Assembly: GCA_022701365.1 (NCBI GenBank)
Contig: JAKUHH010000040.1
Coordinates: 496,001-560,000 of the forward strand
Source of the DNA: Mycocentrospora acerina
Taxonomy: Eukaryota; Ascomycota; Dothideomycetes; Pleosporales
DNA length: 64,000 nucleotides
Direction: 5' to 3'
A program made the translations under genes and the position numbers. The stretch's first letter is position 1. Each line of letters opens with the position of its first letter. A model generated the notes under the pieces. The model ran no database searches. It saw only the letters and a list, made by a program, of their open reading frames with translations, and was not told where the DNA came from. Below are positions 1-11,312 of the stretch, in pieces.

Positions 1-905
1 TAACGACAGGCATGCTCAATGTCACGCCCAAAGGAGACGAGAAAGAGCTGTGAGTGGGCCATTTTCTAAATATTGAAATTCGCGTCACGGACCAGGACAA
101 TTCTGCAACATTCATGTTGTGGCAATTAAGCTGTCGTGGGCGCTGTTTGTCTGTATGCCGTCAGTGTACTGACAGCGACGCAGTGTTCAAAGTAACCGAG
201 ACTCGCCACTCCTACGTTTGCCACCGGAACTTCGAAACCGCATCTGGGAGGACGTCCTGGGTGGGAAGGTCTTTCGAGCGTCTTATCAGCGAACCGGGAA
301 AAAATACAAACTAAAGTCCTCGCCAACTGAACCAGACAATCGAATGGCTCTCCTACAGACCTGTCGTCAAATTTATGCCGAGTGCGCAATGATACCGCTG
401 CCATCAAGTACCTTCACATTCGAGGCCCCACGGTGTCTGAAACGGTTCCAAAATCATCTTAAAGGGTATCAACGCAAGCAAGTTGTCTCAATCCAGCTTG
501 AGCTTGAAAACATCAACCACAGCGCATGGTTTGACCCGTGGTACTTTGATTATTACAAAATTTCTTTTCCGGCCATTTTTCCAGGATTACGGGAGATTCG
601 CATGTTGGTTCTCTCCCCGTCAGCAAACACAACTTTTGTCCAAGAGACCGAAGACCGCATGCGAAGTCAACTCGCGCCCTTCATAAAAGACATGCCATTA
701 CCCATCAACATAGTAGTGGAACGAGCAAATCAGGATTGGAAGTCGTATGATCAATTGTAAGTGTCATTAAGGTTAGAAACACGTCTTGCTACCTAAAAAC
801 TGACTTGTTCTCAGGTGGAAAAACACTCCCGTTAGTGAAAAGTCGCTCTTCGGGAGTAAAGATGACCACAAACTGTCACACTTCAGCGTTTCTAAGAAAT
901 TGTGA
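1..905 (+). CDS. LPPELRN-motif (F-box-like) protein, 5' partial
   Basis: The gene runs in from outside the window. My model is join(<2..49, 176..756, 815..905), all phases consistent. Intron 1 has a GTGAGT donor at 50 and a CTGACAG acceptor. Intron 2 has GTAAGT at 757 and TTCTCAG at 812-814. Exon 2 begins with SPLLRLPPELRNRIWE, followed by a TCRQIYAEC-type segment. This pairing is the hallmark of a large family in Pleosporales and other ascomycetes whose N-terminus resembles an F-box. The function is unknown; an adaptor role is only a guess. The last exon adds about 29 residues after YDQL and ends at TGA 903-905. A simple single-exon reading (218-760) would start on TTG and stop inside the intron donor, so it is rejected. 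A relative lies at 19929-20574. Confidence 0.7.
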
Positions 906-1405
906 GCCCATAATTATACCCTCATCGAGAACAGGGCACTCGACCAATCCGACCATTAACGACCATCGACACATCTGGAATGTGGCTATAGATATAGAAG
1001 AGAGGCTTAATGTTTTTTTACACATGCATTTGCACATCATAGATTTGGCTTGGCTATGTAGATATTATAGATTACGAAGCGGTTGACATTTACTTTTAAC
1101 GACTTAGAATATACCACCAATATGACTTCATAACAGATTTTTTTACAACTTGCAAGTTTCAGTTGCGCACCACCTCATATTAAGCGAAAATGAGTTCGAT
1201 TTATCTAGCAAGTCATGAATGTGCCGACGTACGGCAAAGTTATACTTCTTTCCATTGCCACTTTTATACGACATCTTGTATGCATTCGAGCAGATCCAAA
1301 CAGTCTGTGGATGAGCAAATTCTCAAATAATAGTCTTCGAAATATGGAGCTTCAGTTCCGTTACAATACAAGCTAACACGTACACGAGGGACTTCATATG
1401 CCACC
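906..1405. other. Convergent intergenic spacer
   Basis: This AT-rich spacer lies between the 3' ends of the LPPELRN gene (+) and the next gene (-). It presumably holds both 3' untranslated regions. I see no coding sequence or RNA gene. Confidence 0.6.
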
Positions 1406-2383
1406 CTACGAAAGAAAGATCTCTCCATCCCAAACCTCAGCCTTGAGTTCCAACCCATCCTTCCCATTCACACCTTGCAGCCACTCATTTACTTCTCCCT
1501 CCACGACTTCTCTCTTCAAATCCCCTCCCTCTTCATCAACAATCAACAACTGTACATACCACTCTCCGCATGCAATCAAAGGATGAGCCTCTGGCTGTGC
1601 CTCAGCGCCTGCATAACGGTACAAACTCACGTAGAGTTTCCCCACAGAAGAGAAGCGCTTGAGCAACGAGGTCTGGAGGGCGGTAACCTGGTCTGGCGGG
1701 GATGACAAGGATCCTGGGGATGCGGATTTGATGTCAAGAGCGACGAGTACGGCTGGGGGACAGGGTTTTACCGATTTAGGGGCAAAGGTGAGAGATTGGA
1801 AAGAGCCGACTTGCAGGTTTCCGTGGGTCACTGTGTGGAATATTAGTCACACGTCCTAGAGACTAACATTCTCGTCTACGTTTTCTCTCTCTCTCTCTCT
1901 CTTCCTTTCCACATCACCTGAAGAGAATGAACAAGACAGATGGCCAAAAAAAAAGTGTATCCATAGGTTACAGCACAACTTACCATTCACCTCCTCCAAA
2001 ATCGCAAACTCTGCCCCAGCAAGCTCGTTTATACTATCCCCCTTTCCGACGCCATCCTCACCAATCACCTTCTCCTCTCCCTCCACCAACGCCCTTGTAT
2101 TCTCCAAATCCAGCCTGCGGTTCAAACTAGCGTACGCCTGTGACTTGACAAATGATATGTCTGCCGTGGGATACGTATACAGAATGTGCTCATGCTCTTT
2201 TGCCTTGCCGTCGCCAGCAGGGTGCGTGAAGCGTGTTGAGAGGAGCACACCATCCAAGCCTAGCATATCGCGGAAATGCATTTTGGTCCATCGTAGGACA
2301 ATGGCGGCGTTGGAGGGGGTGGGGAAATGGAGGAAGCAACGTGAAATGAAGATACCAGAACGGGGTGTGGCGGGGGTGGACAT
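1406..2383 (-). CDS. Unrecognised two-exon protein, 274 aa
   Basis: The model is complement(join(1406..1830, 1984..2383)). The donor is GTAAGT just inside 1983 and the acceptor CACACAG is at 1831; the joining codon becomes GTG (Val), giving ...EEVNVTHGNLQ. I do not recognise the family. The N-terminal half (about residues 1-105) looks globular and well conserved in style, with FLHFPTPSNAAIVLRWTKMH and a stretch around YTYPTADISFVKSQAY. A Gly/Glu-rich linker (105-125) follows, then a C-terminal half with KLYVSLYRYAGAEAQPEAHPL and an acidic tail. There is no signal peptide or membrane segment. The intron carries a (TC)n microsatellite. The start is the first ATG and the frame is open to it. Confidence 0.7.
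1884..1902. repeat. (TC)n microsatellite in intron
   Basis: A run of about nine TC dinucleotides lies within the 153-nt intron of the gene at 1406-2383. A short poly-A run follows at about 1948-1957 on the plus strand. Confidence 0.9.
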
Positions 2384-3316
2384 TCTCGGGGAGTGAGGGG
2401 GTTATTCCCTTGAAGGAGGATGGTCAGGGAGAAGATACGGAGAGTTTTGAAAGAAGGGGCTGTGAAGGTGGATTTTTACAAGAGGAAAATGGGAATATGT
2501 TATTCTTGCAAGGCTAGAGATAGATGTAGGGCACGCTCGGCCCTAATACCTTTAATCAACAGGACATGATTTATCAGCTAGAGATCAGAAGTTTTCGCTT
2601 CCATTCCTTGTGCCTGGAAGCGAAAATGCTATGCTGTTTTGAAGTGATGGCGTAGTAGAGCCAGGAGTTGCGTTTAAGTTGGTTGGCCAGAAATCTACAT
2701 GTGGCCGGAAAGGAAATGGCTCAACTCAAGATACAAGATGATAGGAATAGACACCATAGTTTCTCATACGTTGTCTTGCACCTAAACGCTGCTGGTGCTG
2801 GTGCTGGTTACATTGTGTGTGCATGTGTGTATGATGCACAAAGCATGCATGTCCATCTATTCACGTTTACCTAGCCAAGGATCTGTCACCGCAAATATAT
2901 ACCCGCGCCGTGCCTATTGGTAGATAGCAGGAAGAGCAAGCTACCAAAGCTTACGTGCCACTATTACAAAGACGACACGCTATTGCTTGCTTACTCAGTG
3001 GTTTGGTGTGGTATGTCAGACGGCTAAAATACTCAAATAATACATGTCCATGGCCAGGCACAGGTCTGCAAATTACAGCACATTGGCTGAAAAGCAACCA
3101 CCTTTACTAACAATGCGTACACAGTTCGCATTCTTGAACGCCCGCCGCAGCGAATAACTAGATTCTTTGCCGCATAACAGAAATACTCCTCCTGGACCAC
3201 CACGACCTCCAGTGCCGTTTGCCTTTAAACGCCATAAGACCAAACTCCTGCCTCGAAACTCTTCATAAAACTAGAGGATCCAACATCTGCTTCCGTGTGT
3301 GCTCATCGACCCGTGT
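2384..3316. other. Intergenic region, no gene seen
   Basis: Upstream region of the gene at 1406-2383 (minus) and 3' region of RSC4 (minus). It contains a short (GCTGGT)n-like stretch near 2790 and a TG/CA-rich patch near 2813-2850. Small open frames here lack codon bias or recognisable motifs. Confidence 0.5.
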
Positions 3317-6127
3317 CTAATAGACCGACTGCCGCATCAGATGCAAGAAAATCGTGCATCTCTCAATGTCGACCATATCCTTCGTTTCACGACCCTCAGA
3401 CCCTGTCTTCTCTGCAATGACCTCGATTTCGACGCGGTTGACACCACCAACTAACTTCGCCTCGTAAACCGGCTCACCTTTCTTCTTACCACCCTCATAG
3501 CCCGGTCCTGGGCTGCCACCGTTAATGCCAGCGGTGACAGGAATACGGTTCACCTCAAAGGTTTTGTGGCCGTTGACCGTGACAAACAGACGATACACAC
3601 GGTCTGTCAAGGCAACAGGAACCTTTGGCACAATTTGAAGGTAGGAATGGGTAGGCGAGACGACGATAGTAGCACTATTTGTGGTCTTTTGTTTACTGGC
3701 ATGCACATCAACGCTCCACGGTTTAGTCAGATTGAGTGCAGGGTGTGTGCTCAAGGTGATTTTTGGCAGTAGAGCCTCATTAATGCCTACACGTTGATCA
3801 GTAAATTAAGGGTCAATGGCTATTGCGGGCAACTCACTCTTCAGTGGCGTCTTTCGGAAGTTGTCAAGTCGCGGCGCTGGAGGGGGAGGAACATAGTAAT
3901 TAGGTGGTTGATACGGCGGGCCATAACCACCTTGCTGACCGATAGGCCCATTAGGGAACGGACTGCCACTTGCTGGCCGTGATATTGTCTGCGGGGGAGC
4001 CATGGCTGGATGTGGCGTTTGAGCAGGGATACTGAGCCGTGGATTCTGAGCATCTAGGGCTGTGCTAGCAGGCCTGATTGCGCCGAGAGCGGGAGACTGT
4101 ATGTCTTGCTTGACACCGTTGATCACTGCCGGAGATCCCGCAGCTCTCGTCTGAGCAGAAGGGTTTGAGGCAATCGAAACAGAGCCTCCTTTTGGCCCGG
4201 TGAATGGGTTTGGCGTAGCTGAAGGCGTTCCCGTCTTACCTGCAGAGGACGGACGTGATGTTGGTGGGTTCTTCATACCCTGCAGAACATGTTTCTGTTG
4301 CCTCAAGAGAGCTTCGTTGTCGACAATGACCCCAGGAGTTGCGGAACTGCGTGCACCTGGAGTATTTGGATCTGAGCCAGGACTTTGTCGGAGCTTCAAC
4401 TTCAGTTGTTGCTTAGGGGCTGAAGATGGAGTTGGTGCAGCCACAGACATGTTGAGTTTAAGCTTTGGCTGGGGCGGCTCTTCGACAGTCGCTCTAACCT
4501 TTTCCAGCTTTTTCTTGAATAGTTCCTGTTTCTGTCAGTACAGGTGTAGGGACGTTTGCACAGTCGATTGATATACCTCGAGTTCGATAGAGAGCTCGTA
4601 GATGGCACTCCCGTCTTCATTATAGATTCGAGCATTCTTCCAGATGAGGGTCATGGCGCTTTCGAGCGCATCCCAGCTTTTGAATAAGGTTACACCCGTG
4701 GGGGCTTCGCGACCGACCACACCACGAACCTTCTTCTGGACGGCAGAAAGCGACATGGGGTCCTTGATTAGCTGGTAATAGTCCTTCATACCACGCGGTG
4801 GAAGATTGAGGAAAGGTTCGAATATTCTAAAGTCGACTCTACATACGAGGTTAGCAAGGCCATGGTTTGCAACTCGGGTTGTACGCACCCCGGCTCTGTG
4901 TATTCGATGATTTCTCTTACGATGCGTTCCTGCGCCTGTTGAAATGCTTGCTTGGTGCCCTCTGGGTTGTCATCGACCTTGACTTCGGGCACAACAGACG
5001 CCGACTGTCTCAGCTTGGAGGGTGCAGGAGTGGTGGGTTGTGCTATGGCTGCCGCGCGACGGGGTCGTTCGACCGTGTCGATGGTGGCTCTGGGAGTCGG
5101 TGCAGCCCTGGGAGTCGAGGCAACGCGTGGTGTGGGCCTTGCAGGCGAGTCGTTCTCCTCGCCGGAGATTGGCGTGGCGACGGCAGAGTAGGTGTTGTCC
5201 CGGTAGGCGGGGTTGTGCTTGACCATCCAGTTGGAGGCCGTCTTGCGCAGACGTTCGGCATCTTCGTAGAGGGGCGTCCGCTTCTCGTTGAACTGCTTTG
5301 CATTGTTCACCATGCGCTTGCAGTCGCCCTCGACCTGCGCAAGCGTCGTGTATTCGCCTCGGCTGAGCTTGCCCTACAGAACAGAGGTCAGCAGGGTGGC
5401 CAGACGTCGTCGCGTGACGGGGTGGGCGCGGCTCGCAGTGCCCAGGCGGGGCGGGCGTACCTCGATGGTGTCCAGGGCAATGGGCAGCTTGATGGCTTCA
5501 TAGTAGCCGGGAGTGTCCTGCAGCGCCCCGTTAGCCGACTCGTGTCAGGAGCGCGCCGGGAGGAGCAGACCTGGGGAGGCAGGTTGAGAAAGGCGCCAGC
5601 AATTGGCCGTCCACTGCGAAGCGTCAGCAACCGCGTCTCTGCATCCTGGGCACTGGCGAGGCTAGCGACCGAGGGAGGGCACGCACGTCTTGTCCTTTGC
5701 CTGCTTCAGGTTCTCCAGGAACTTCAAGCCCAGGGCCGTCGTCGTCTCCGCCGTCTCCGCATTCGCGCTCGTGTCGGTCTGTAGGCGCGCAATCCCGTGT
5801 CAGCAAGTCTGCCCACGGCTTCTCCACGTGCAGCGTCCCTGTCCCCCGCATGCACCGTCGGCGCGGGCGCGGGCGCGTGGTTGCGGCGACGAGGGGGGCG
5901 GCGGAGCAGATGGGCTACTCGTCCAACGCCAGACATGGCGCGCTCCTGGTCTGGAGAGCGCTCCCGCGTCACCACCATGTCCTCTCGTACGCCAACAAAC
6001 AACCGCCGGCGATGCAACCATGGCCGCAGAAGACTGCACGTACCGGCACTTTCTGTCGCTTTGCTGGGCGACCCTCATTTTCCACCACCGCAGCGCTGGC
6101 GGCTTTGCGCTTCGAGACGCTCTCCAT
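3317..6127 (-). CDS. RSC4: RSC chromatin-remodelling subunit Rsc4, tandem bromodomain protein
   Basis: Rsc4 is the RSC-complex subunit that reads acetylated histone H3 tails in the nucleus. My eight-exon model is complement(join(3317..3786, 3838..4525, 4577..4838, 4889..5373, 5461..5517, 5571..5613, 5687..5778, 6044..6127)), 726 aa, with every phase closing. The basic N-terminus (MESVSKRKAA) is followed by bromodomain 1 at about 45-145 (AFLNLPPQ, PGYYEAIKLPI, MVNNAKQFNE). Bromodomain 2 is at about 255-340 (FLNLPPRGMKDYYQLIKDPM, WKNARIYNEDGS). A long Pro/Ser/Gly linker precedes a C-terminal globular domain (about 570-726, VNRVEIEVIAE...) typical of Rsc4 orthologues. Two bromodomains plus this C-terminal domain favour Rsc4 over Rsc1/2, which carry BAH domains. 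The least certain part is intron 1 (265 nt), where a small extra exon is possible. Confidence 0.88.
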
Positions 6128-6571
6128 TGCAATTCGATCGCGGTCGCGCAGTCAATCCAAGCCGGTATCGAAAACTCGCGAGCGTGACAGCAGTCGTGGG
6201 GCGGGTGCAGTCGGTTGCGAGTTGGTCGCAGGCTTAACCTCAACACCAGAAGAAGCGCGTCAACCCTGGGAGGATCCCTATGCCAAGAAACGCACAGACC
6301 CGCCCATTTCCATCCCCGTTCAATGGTTCGACGACTCCCCAGATGCACGGCAATAAGCAATAAATGAACACTTTTGGGCCCTAGTTTCAAATCAAGTCCC
6401 CTCACAAATTAAACTAGCAGCCTGGCGGAAAATCCCTGGTAACAGGCTTCCGGGGTGTTCAAATAGCAAGGAAATCCAATTCCCGAGTGCCGCAGCAAAC
6501 CCAACCATGGTAGTAGAAACACGACAGTATTGAAGAGTGGGCAAACCCGCCTGTGCCCCCCACCACCCCGC
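6128..6571. other. Spacer between RSC4 and CMK genes
   Basis: RSC4 promoter (minus strand) and the 3' region of the kinase gene. GC-rich open frames on the plus strand overlap RSC4 exon 1 and are shadows. Nothing else is seen. Confidence 0.5.
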
Positions 6572-8081
6572 TTAGGCCTTCTTGCTGTCGCTCTTGCTCG
6601 CCTCGCTCGCTGTTCTCTCAAATTCCTTCCGAGCTTCTTGCTCCTTGAGTTCGCGAACCTTGGCCAGGACAACCTCTTTGAAAATGGCACCCTTGGCGAT
6701 TCTGCTCAAACGTCCAGGTCCCTTGCCAGAGCCTGAAGCATCTGGTTTGGTCTGTAAGCTCTTGTCGGTAGGTCCCGCTGATGCCAGCGCCTCGCCTGCA
6801 GCCTCGCGGGCGTTGGCCGGTACCTCCGCTTCCCCAGCGACGCCCTCGTCCTCGTCTTCTTGCATCTTGAGCGCTTCGATGCGGTTCGCGAGCTTCACAA
6901 GCTCGATACCGCGCTTGAGACGAGCCTTTGCAACGTATGCACGAATCTCAGGCAGCAAGTTGTGGTCACTGGCAGTTGTGCCGCTGAGCCATACGTGCTT
7001 GAGTGCTTCCTAGAAGCTGTTAGCTGCATGATAGCGAATAAGCATGGAACTTTCCATACCTCACTGGATGGTCGCTTGCTGGGATCCGGTGTCAGCAACA
7101 GCGTAATGAACTCCTTCGCCTCCTTGCTAACTTCCTTCCAGTACCGTTCGTGGAATATGACGCGACCGTTCTTGCACTCCTCAATCAGATCAGCGAGGTT
7201 TTCCGATCGGAAGGGCGAGTATCCACAAAGAAGCGTGTAGGTAATGACGCCCATAGACCACATATCAACAGGCTTTCCATGGCCCTTCTTCAACATGACT
7301 TCAGGAGCGGCGTATCCGAATGAGCCGGCCATTGTGGTCAAGACCTCGTTCTTAGAGTCGAGCATCTTTGCGATACCAAAATCGGCCAGCACAAGGGAGG
7401 AATGCGGGTCCCGTGTGAGGTAGAGAAGGTTCTCTGGCTTCAGATCTGTACATATGTGAGCGTGGGACACTCGACGAATTACGGATAACCATACCTCTGT
7501 GAACGACGTTATTCTCGTGGAGATAGTTGACAGCATCAAGCACCTGTCGAATTGTCTCGGCCGCGTCCTTCTCAGTAAACTTTCCCTTTTCGCAAATGCG
7601 GTCAAACAGCTCTCCGCCTGTCGCCAATTGGGTCACAATGTAGTATTTGTCCTGGTAGCTGTCAGCCCCATGCTCTCCCTCATGATCTCAACGTTGAGAC
7701 TCACTCTCGACTCAAACCAATCGTGGAACTTGACAATGTGCGGGTGCTTCATGCGCTGCAGCATCTCCAACTCGTCGTATACCATCTGCTCATTTCCTCT
7801 GACATTCTTCTTCAAGATGATCTTCACAGCGACCTTGCCTTCAGGGCAGTCGGCCTCTCTGACGATACCATACGTTCCGGCGCCAAGCGTCTTTCCGAAC
7901 TTGTATCGAGATCTGTAGACGCAATACTCAGTATAGGACTTGAATGTATGAGTAAAAGGGCTACAAACTTGCGGTCATAGCTGTCGGGCTGGCCGTGCAG
8001 CTTGTTGAGCATGTTTGAAACTACAATGGCGCATTAGTCTGACGATGCGCACAACGCAGCTTGAAGATACTGACAACTCAT
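6572..8081 (-). CDS. CMK1: Calcium/calmodulin-dependent protein kinase (CaMKI type)
   Basis: Ser/Thr kinase of the CaMK group, acting in Ca2+ signalling. The model is complement(join(6572..7009, 7060..7445, 7495..7651, 7705..7912, 7969..8020, 8075..8081)), 415 aa. Exon 1 is only 7 nt (ATGAGTT, donor GTCAGT), giving MSFSNMLNKLHGQPDSYDRK, the usual start of fungal orthologues. All kinase landmarks are present: the glycine loop GAGTYG (about 31-35), Lys50 in VAVK, HRDLKPEN with Asp142, DFG at 163-165, and AAPE at about 187-190. The C-terminal EIRAYVAKARLKRGIELVKLANRIEALKMQ is basic and amphipathic, as expected for the autoinhibitory and calmodulin-binding segment. An Ala/Glu-rich tail follows. 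The paralogue (CMK1 versus CMK2 or CmkA/B naming) cannot be settled from sequence alone. Confidence 0.9.
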
Positions 8082-8962
8082 GGCGAGCAAGGGGGTCGCG
8101 GCGACGCAGCTGTTGTGTTTTGGGAGCTGAGAAGGAGGGAGGTGCCTATCAGGCGCGTACAGCTGATGGTGGGGGGTTGATGAGGGGTAGGTGTTGACCT
8201 CAGGCTAGAGATACAGGAATCGCTGTGTAAAACGCTGGATGTCTGTATTAAACAGACCCGAAGAGAAAAGTAAATAGGAGGTGCAGGAAACGTCAGGGTC
8301 AGATTCTTCTGGGGTCTTGCACGGATTGTTGTAGCTCTGCGGCTGTGGGGGGCTGAACGCGCTTTCTGGCCGTCTCGACCCTCAAACTCTCCACTCCGCC
8401 TTGCGGCTGCCACCCAGGCGTTCTTTGTGGCGCAGCGCCATTGGCTCTCCAATACGAACGCGCAGTTCAGCTCTTCCATAGCGTGTTATCCGGTAAGGCT
8501 GCAATATAAAAACGGTCAGGCTTACTGCTCCTCCTGGTTAGGCATTAAAGGGACGTTCGCAGCATGGGCAGGATCTGTTCGTCACGTCCTCCTTTCAGGC
8601 ACGCATTCGCATTCACGTCTGGTACCCTGGATCAGGCTGATGCAGCGTCTGTCCGAGCTAATCTCCGCCTGAGGCATGTGCGGAGGAAGCTTTATTCGGT
8701 CGCCCGTCGCCAAGCAGGAAGAGACGGGACTCAGGAAGGAACTGTACGCGAGCAGCAAGGGTATGAACAGGGGATAGCAAAGAGCACATGTAAATCTGGG
8801 AAAAGTGACATGCTCTACGTCATCTTTCTCCAGCAGAAATGCGTTTACACAAACCTGATCAAACTTGATACAATTCCTATATCTTTGTCCTGCTTGCCCG
8901 TTCAATTCTCTTTCCAAACTTACCACACACACCCTTCAAACCACACTGAACATCTTTCCAAT
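8082..8962. promoter_or_regulatory. Divergent promoter region, CMK / small membrane protein
   Basis: About 880 bp separates two divergent starts. Open frames here are GC-biased noise without recognisable motifs. The region near 8860-8960 is pyrimidine-rich, as is usual just upstream of fungal start codons. Confidence 0.5.
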
Positions 8963-9326
8963 ATGAGCGCAGCAACAGTATTCACAGCCCTAGCCGGCAT
9001 CATCGCAGCCGTTGCAGTAGGCGTCTACTTGTTCGGCATCCCTCCCGAGCTAAAGCGCAAGCTTGAGCGTCAAGCCCTCAAGACCATGGGTGAAAACAAA
9101 ATGTCCTACCTTGCCAAAGGTACTACTCTCCGTCTTCCAAAACAATCTTCCAGCTGCTAACTCACCCCAAGACCAAATCGAAAAGCTTCCTGCCTCCGAC
9201 CAAGAGGACGTCAAGCAACTCAAGAAGGGCATCAGTGGCATCGCAGGTGGCGCAGTCAACAACCCATTGGGCGATGCCTCTGGTGAACTTGGAGACAGAC
9301 TCACGAGCCCTTTGACTGGTCGCTAA
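8963..9326 (+). CDS. Small single-TM protein, 103 aa, unrecognised
   Basis: The model is join(8963..9119, 9172..9326). The donor GTACTA at 9120 and the acceptor CCCCAAG at 9171 join ...SYLAK to DQIEKLPAS with the split codon G|AC. Residues 4-25 (VFTALAGIIAAVAVGVYLFGI) form one hydrophobic helix, followed directly by a basic amphipathic stretch (PPELKRKLERQALKTMGENK). The C-terminal part is hydrophilic with a Gly-rich segment (KKGISGIAGGAVNNPLGDASGELGDRL). The layout suggests a tail-in or signal-anchored protein of the ER or mitochondrial outer membrane. No family is recognised. The start ATG sits in a good context (CCAATATGAG). Its 3' end faces the DUF1294 gene. Confidence 0.72.
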
Positions 9327-9639
9327 TGCTTGTTCACTGTTTAGTGCGGACAGCAAGCCAGGTCTAGGATGCCGTGCAGGACTACTCAAAATTTGCGCTT
9401 GAGCGGGTATCAACAATGACGCAGAAAGGCAAGGCGAAGGCGGAGAAAAAGACGTAGTTACAGCATGGCGACGGTGTCGTTGAACGAGGCGTTTGGATAC
9501 GGGGTTTTGCGACGATTGGACGATTGATGATTTTCTTTGGCATGACTTACGTGTAACGAGTACTTTTTCAAGATTGTTGTTAATGAACCTTGAATAGAAA
9601 CTTTTCCTCTTAACCTTTCGTCCATCTTTTCTCTGATTC
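9327..9639. other. Convergent 3' spacer
   Basis: The 3' regions of the small membrane protein gene (+) and the DUF1294 gene (-). No feature is seen. Confidence 0.5.
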
Positions 9640-10023
9640 TCACACCTGTCCTGTCCATAACCCCCACAGCAACCCTTGCCACCCCAATACAATCCCCCAG
9701 AATCCAACTTGGAATCCAATCTTCCTAGTTTTATGCTGGAAATAATGCATACCCACCAGCGCTCCAGGCCACCCGCCGATCATTGCTAGAAATTGCAGCT
9801 TCACCTCTGCCACTCTCCACTCCTGATTCCTCGCCTGCCTTTTATCATAGCCATACATCAAGAATGAAATGCTACTGATAGCAACAGTATATGCAATTGG
9901 GATCAGAGAGTGCGTCGCAGTGTAGAGGCGGACAAGGGTGATGGTGGGGAGGACGAGAGAGAAGACGCCGGCGGCGGTAGCGAGGGTGACAGGACGGCGA
10001 CGTTGGGGGTTTCGGGGGGGCAT
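9640..10023 (-). CDS. DUF1294 family membrane protein
   Basis: A single-exon gene of 127 aa. It carries the DUF1294 signature: a transmembrane region ending in YGYDKRQARNQEWRVAEVKL, then GGWPGALVGMHYFQHKTRKIGFQVGFWGIV. Roughly three to four hydrophobic segments are seen (about 15-35, 41-58, 78-92, 104-122). The family is shared by bacteria and fungi and its biochemical role is not known. In some bacterial members the domain is fused to a cold-shock domain, but there is none here. The basic N-terminus (MPPRNPQRRRPV) would suit an inside-facing anchor. The start is the first in-frame ATG. Confidence 0.85.
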   Translation of the reverse strand: MPPRNPQRRRPVTLATAAGVFSLVLPTITLVRLYTATHSLIPIAYTVAISSISFLMYGYDKRQARNQEWRVAEVKLQFLAMIGGWPGALVGMHYFQHKTRKIGFQVGFWGIVLGWQGLLWGLWTGQV

Positions 10024-10464
10024 ACTGTTTGGTTTACTCAGGATGTTGGAGGGGGTTGGAGAATGCTCGCATAATGACGGAGGTTCTTGGGAGTATGAAT
10101 CAATGAAAGAATGAATCGTAAGGCTTGATATTTGCCGATCTCCCGGTCATCGTTAACGGGGACTAGTGCGGATGCCCTGCCTGTTTCTAACACTTTGTAT
10201 TGCTGACAGTAGGAACCATATTGAGGAATCCGAGGAAAACAAACAAAGGCGTTCACGAATTTCCTACCAATTGGCATATTCAGGGAAGAATGTCATAAAA
10301 AAAGCAACGAATTTGGAAACAGGATGCTTCCAGGGTTCCATCAAATGCAACTTTCGTTGCGGCGGTCGATTTTACAGCCATGAACCATAACAAACAATGA
10401 ATAGTGAAACCGATCAAAGAGACACTTAGAACTGCAAGTAAAATCAAAACAGAAACTAGTTAAT
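10024..10464. other. Upstream region of DUF1294 gene and of a DJ-1/PfpI pseudogene
   Basis: No coding sequence is recognised. If the pseudogene had an N-terminal exon carrying the first beta strand of the DJ-1 fold, it would lie here, but I cannot identify one. Confidence 0.4.
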
Positions 10465-10971
10465 ATGACATACGATATACAAAACATAGTCCAGCCACAT
10501 TTCCACATGTTCGCCAATTCTCTAGCCTTAGACGTCATATTTGTCCCCGGAGGACTAGGAAAGTTCGCACTTGATCAGATCAATAGCTAAACCATCGAGA
10601 GCTTCTTAGCATGTTGCAACAAACAAGCAGATTACGTGCTGAGCATCTACACTGGTGCTGTAGTTCTCGCCCATGCAGGTCTTGCCGGTAAGCGGGCGAC
10701 AATGAACAAGAGTGTGTGGGCATGAGTCACGGACCCAAAGTACGGAGAGAACATTATCTAGGTTCCGAGCGCGTGGTGGGTGGACAATGGTAGAGAATGT
10801 ATTAATTCGGGTGTCGCGACAGGCTTAAACATGATATACGCCTTCGTGGGGCAGATAAAAGGGAATAAGATCACGGATGCGGTTGTAAACGGTATCGAGT
10901 ACGCACCACACCAGGACAGAGATAAGGACCCGTTCTCGATGGTACACAATTCAAGTCACCGCTACATATAA
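10465..10971 (+). pseudogene. DJ-1/PfpI (class I amidotransferase-like) pseudogene with RIP-like stops
   Basis: A single continuous frame encodes a recognisable DJ-1/PfpI-type protein: LDVIFVPGGLGKFALDQ, then ADYVLSIYTGAVVLAHAGLAGKRAT, then VTDPKYGENI, VPSAWWVD, and VNGIEYAPHQ. Three in-frame stops break it: TAA at 10588, TGA at 10723 and TAG at 10759. There is no frameshift. The family usually has Trp at the last two positions, so each stop fits one C:G to T:A transition (TGG to TGA, TGG to TAG, probably CAA to TAA). The nucleophile position usually reads C-T-G-A; here it is Y-T-G-A, also explained by one transition (TGC to TAC). Clean transitions without indels point to repeat-induced point mutation or simple decay after loss of function. 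The N-terminal third of the fold is not identifiable. Confidence 0.8.
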
Positions 10972-11312
10972 AATTACAGAGAATTGGGCTAGTAACGTAT
11001 CCAGGTTCCGGGTGCAGTTCATAACAAGTCATTCGGTGGTTGTGTCGCATCAGCTGGTTACGCATCGTAAGGATATCACTACGGCTGGTAGGGTGAGTAT
11101 CCGGAAAGTCCAAGATTGTGGAGATTGCCAACCAAAGAATGAACAAAGGTAAATAGGAGCACACAAGCCGCTGGTCCATATCTTCAGAGAGGGTATCGAT
11201 TTGCGACAAATGTCACTCAAAGCGAGCAAGTTTGTCTTTTCCCATAATTTCCATAGCGCCAGCCCAATGCATACATGTATTTGTACACGAATATACAGTT
11301 TCCCATCTCTTC
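10972..11312. other. Spacer between pseudogene and COA3
   Basis: Region between the end of the pseudogene frame (+) and the COA3 stop (-). No supported feature. Confidence 0.4.
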
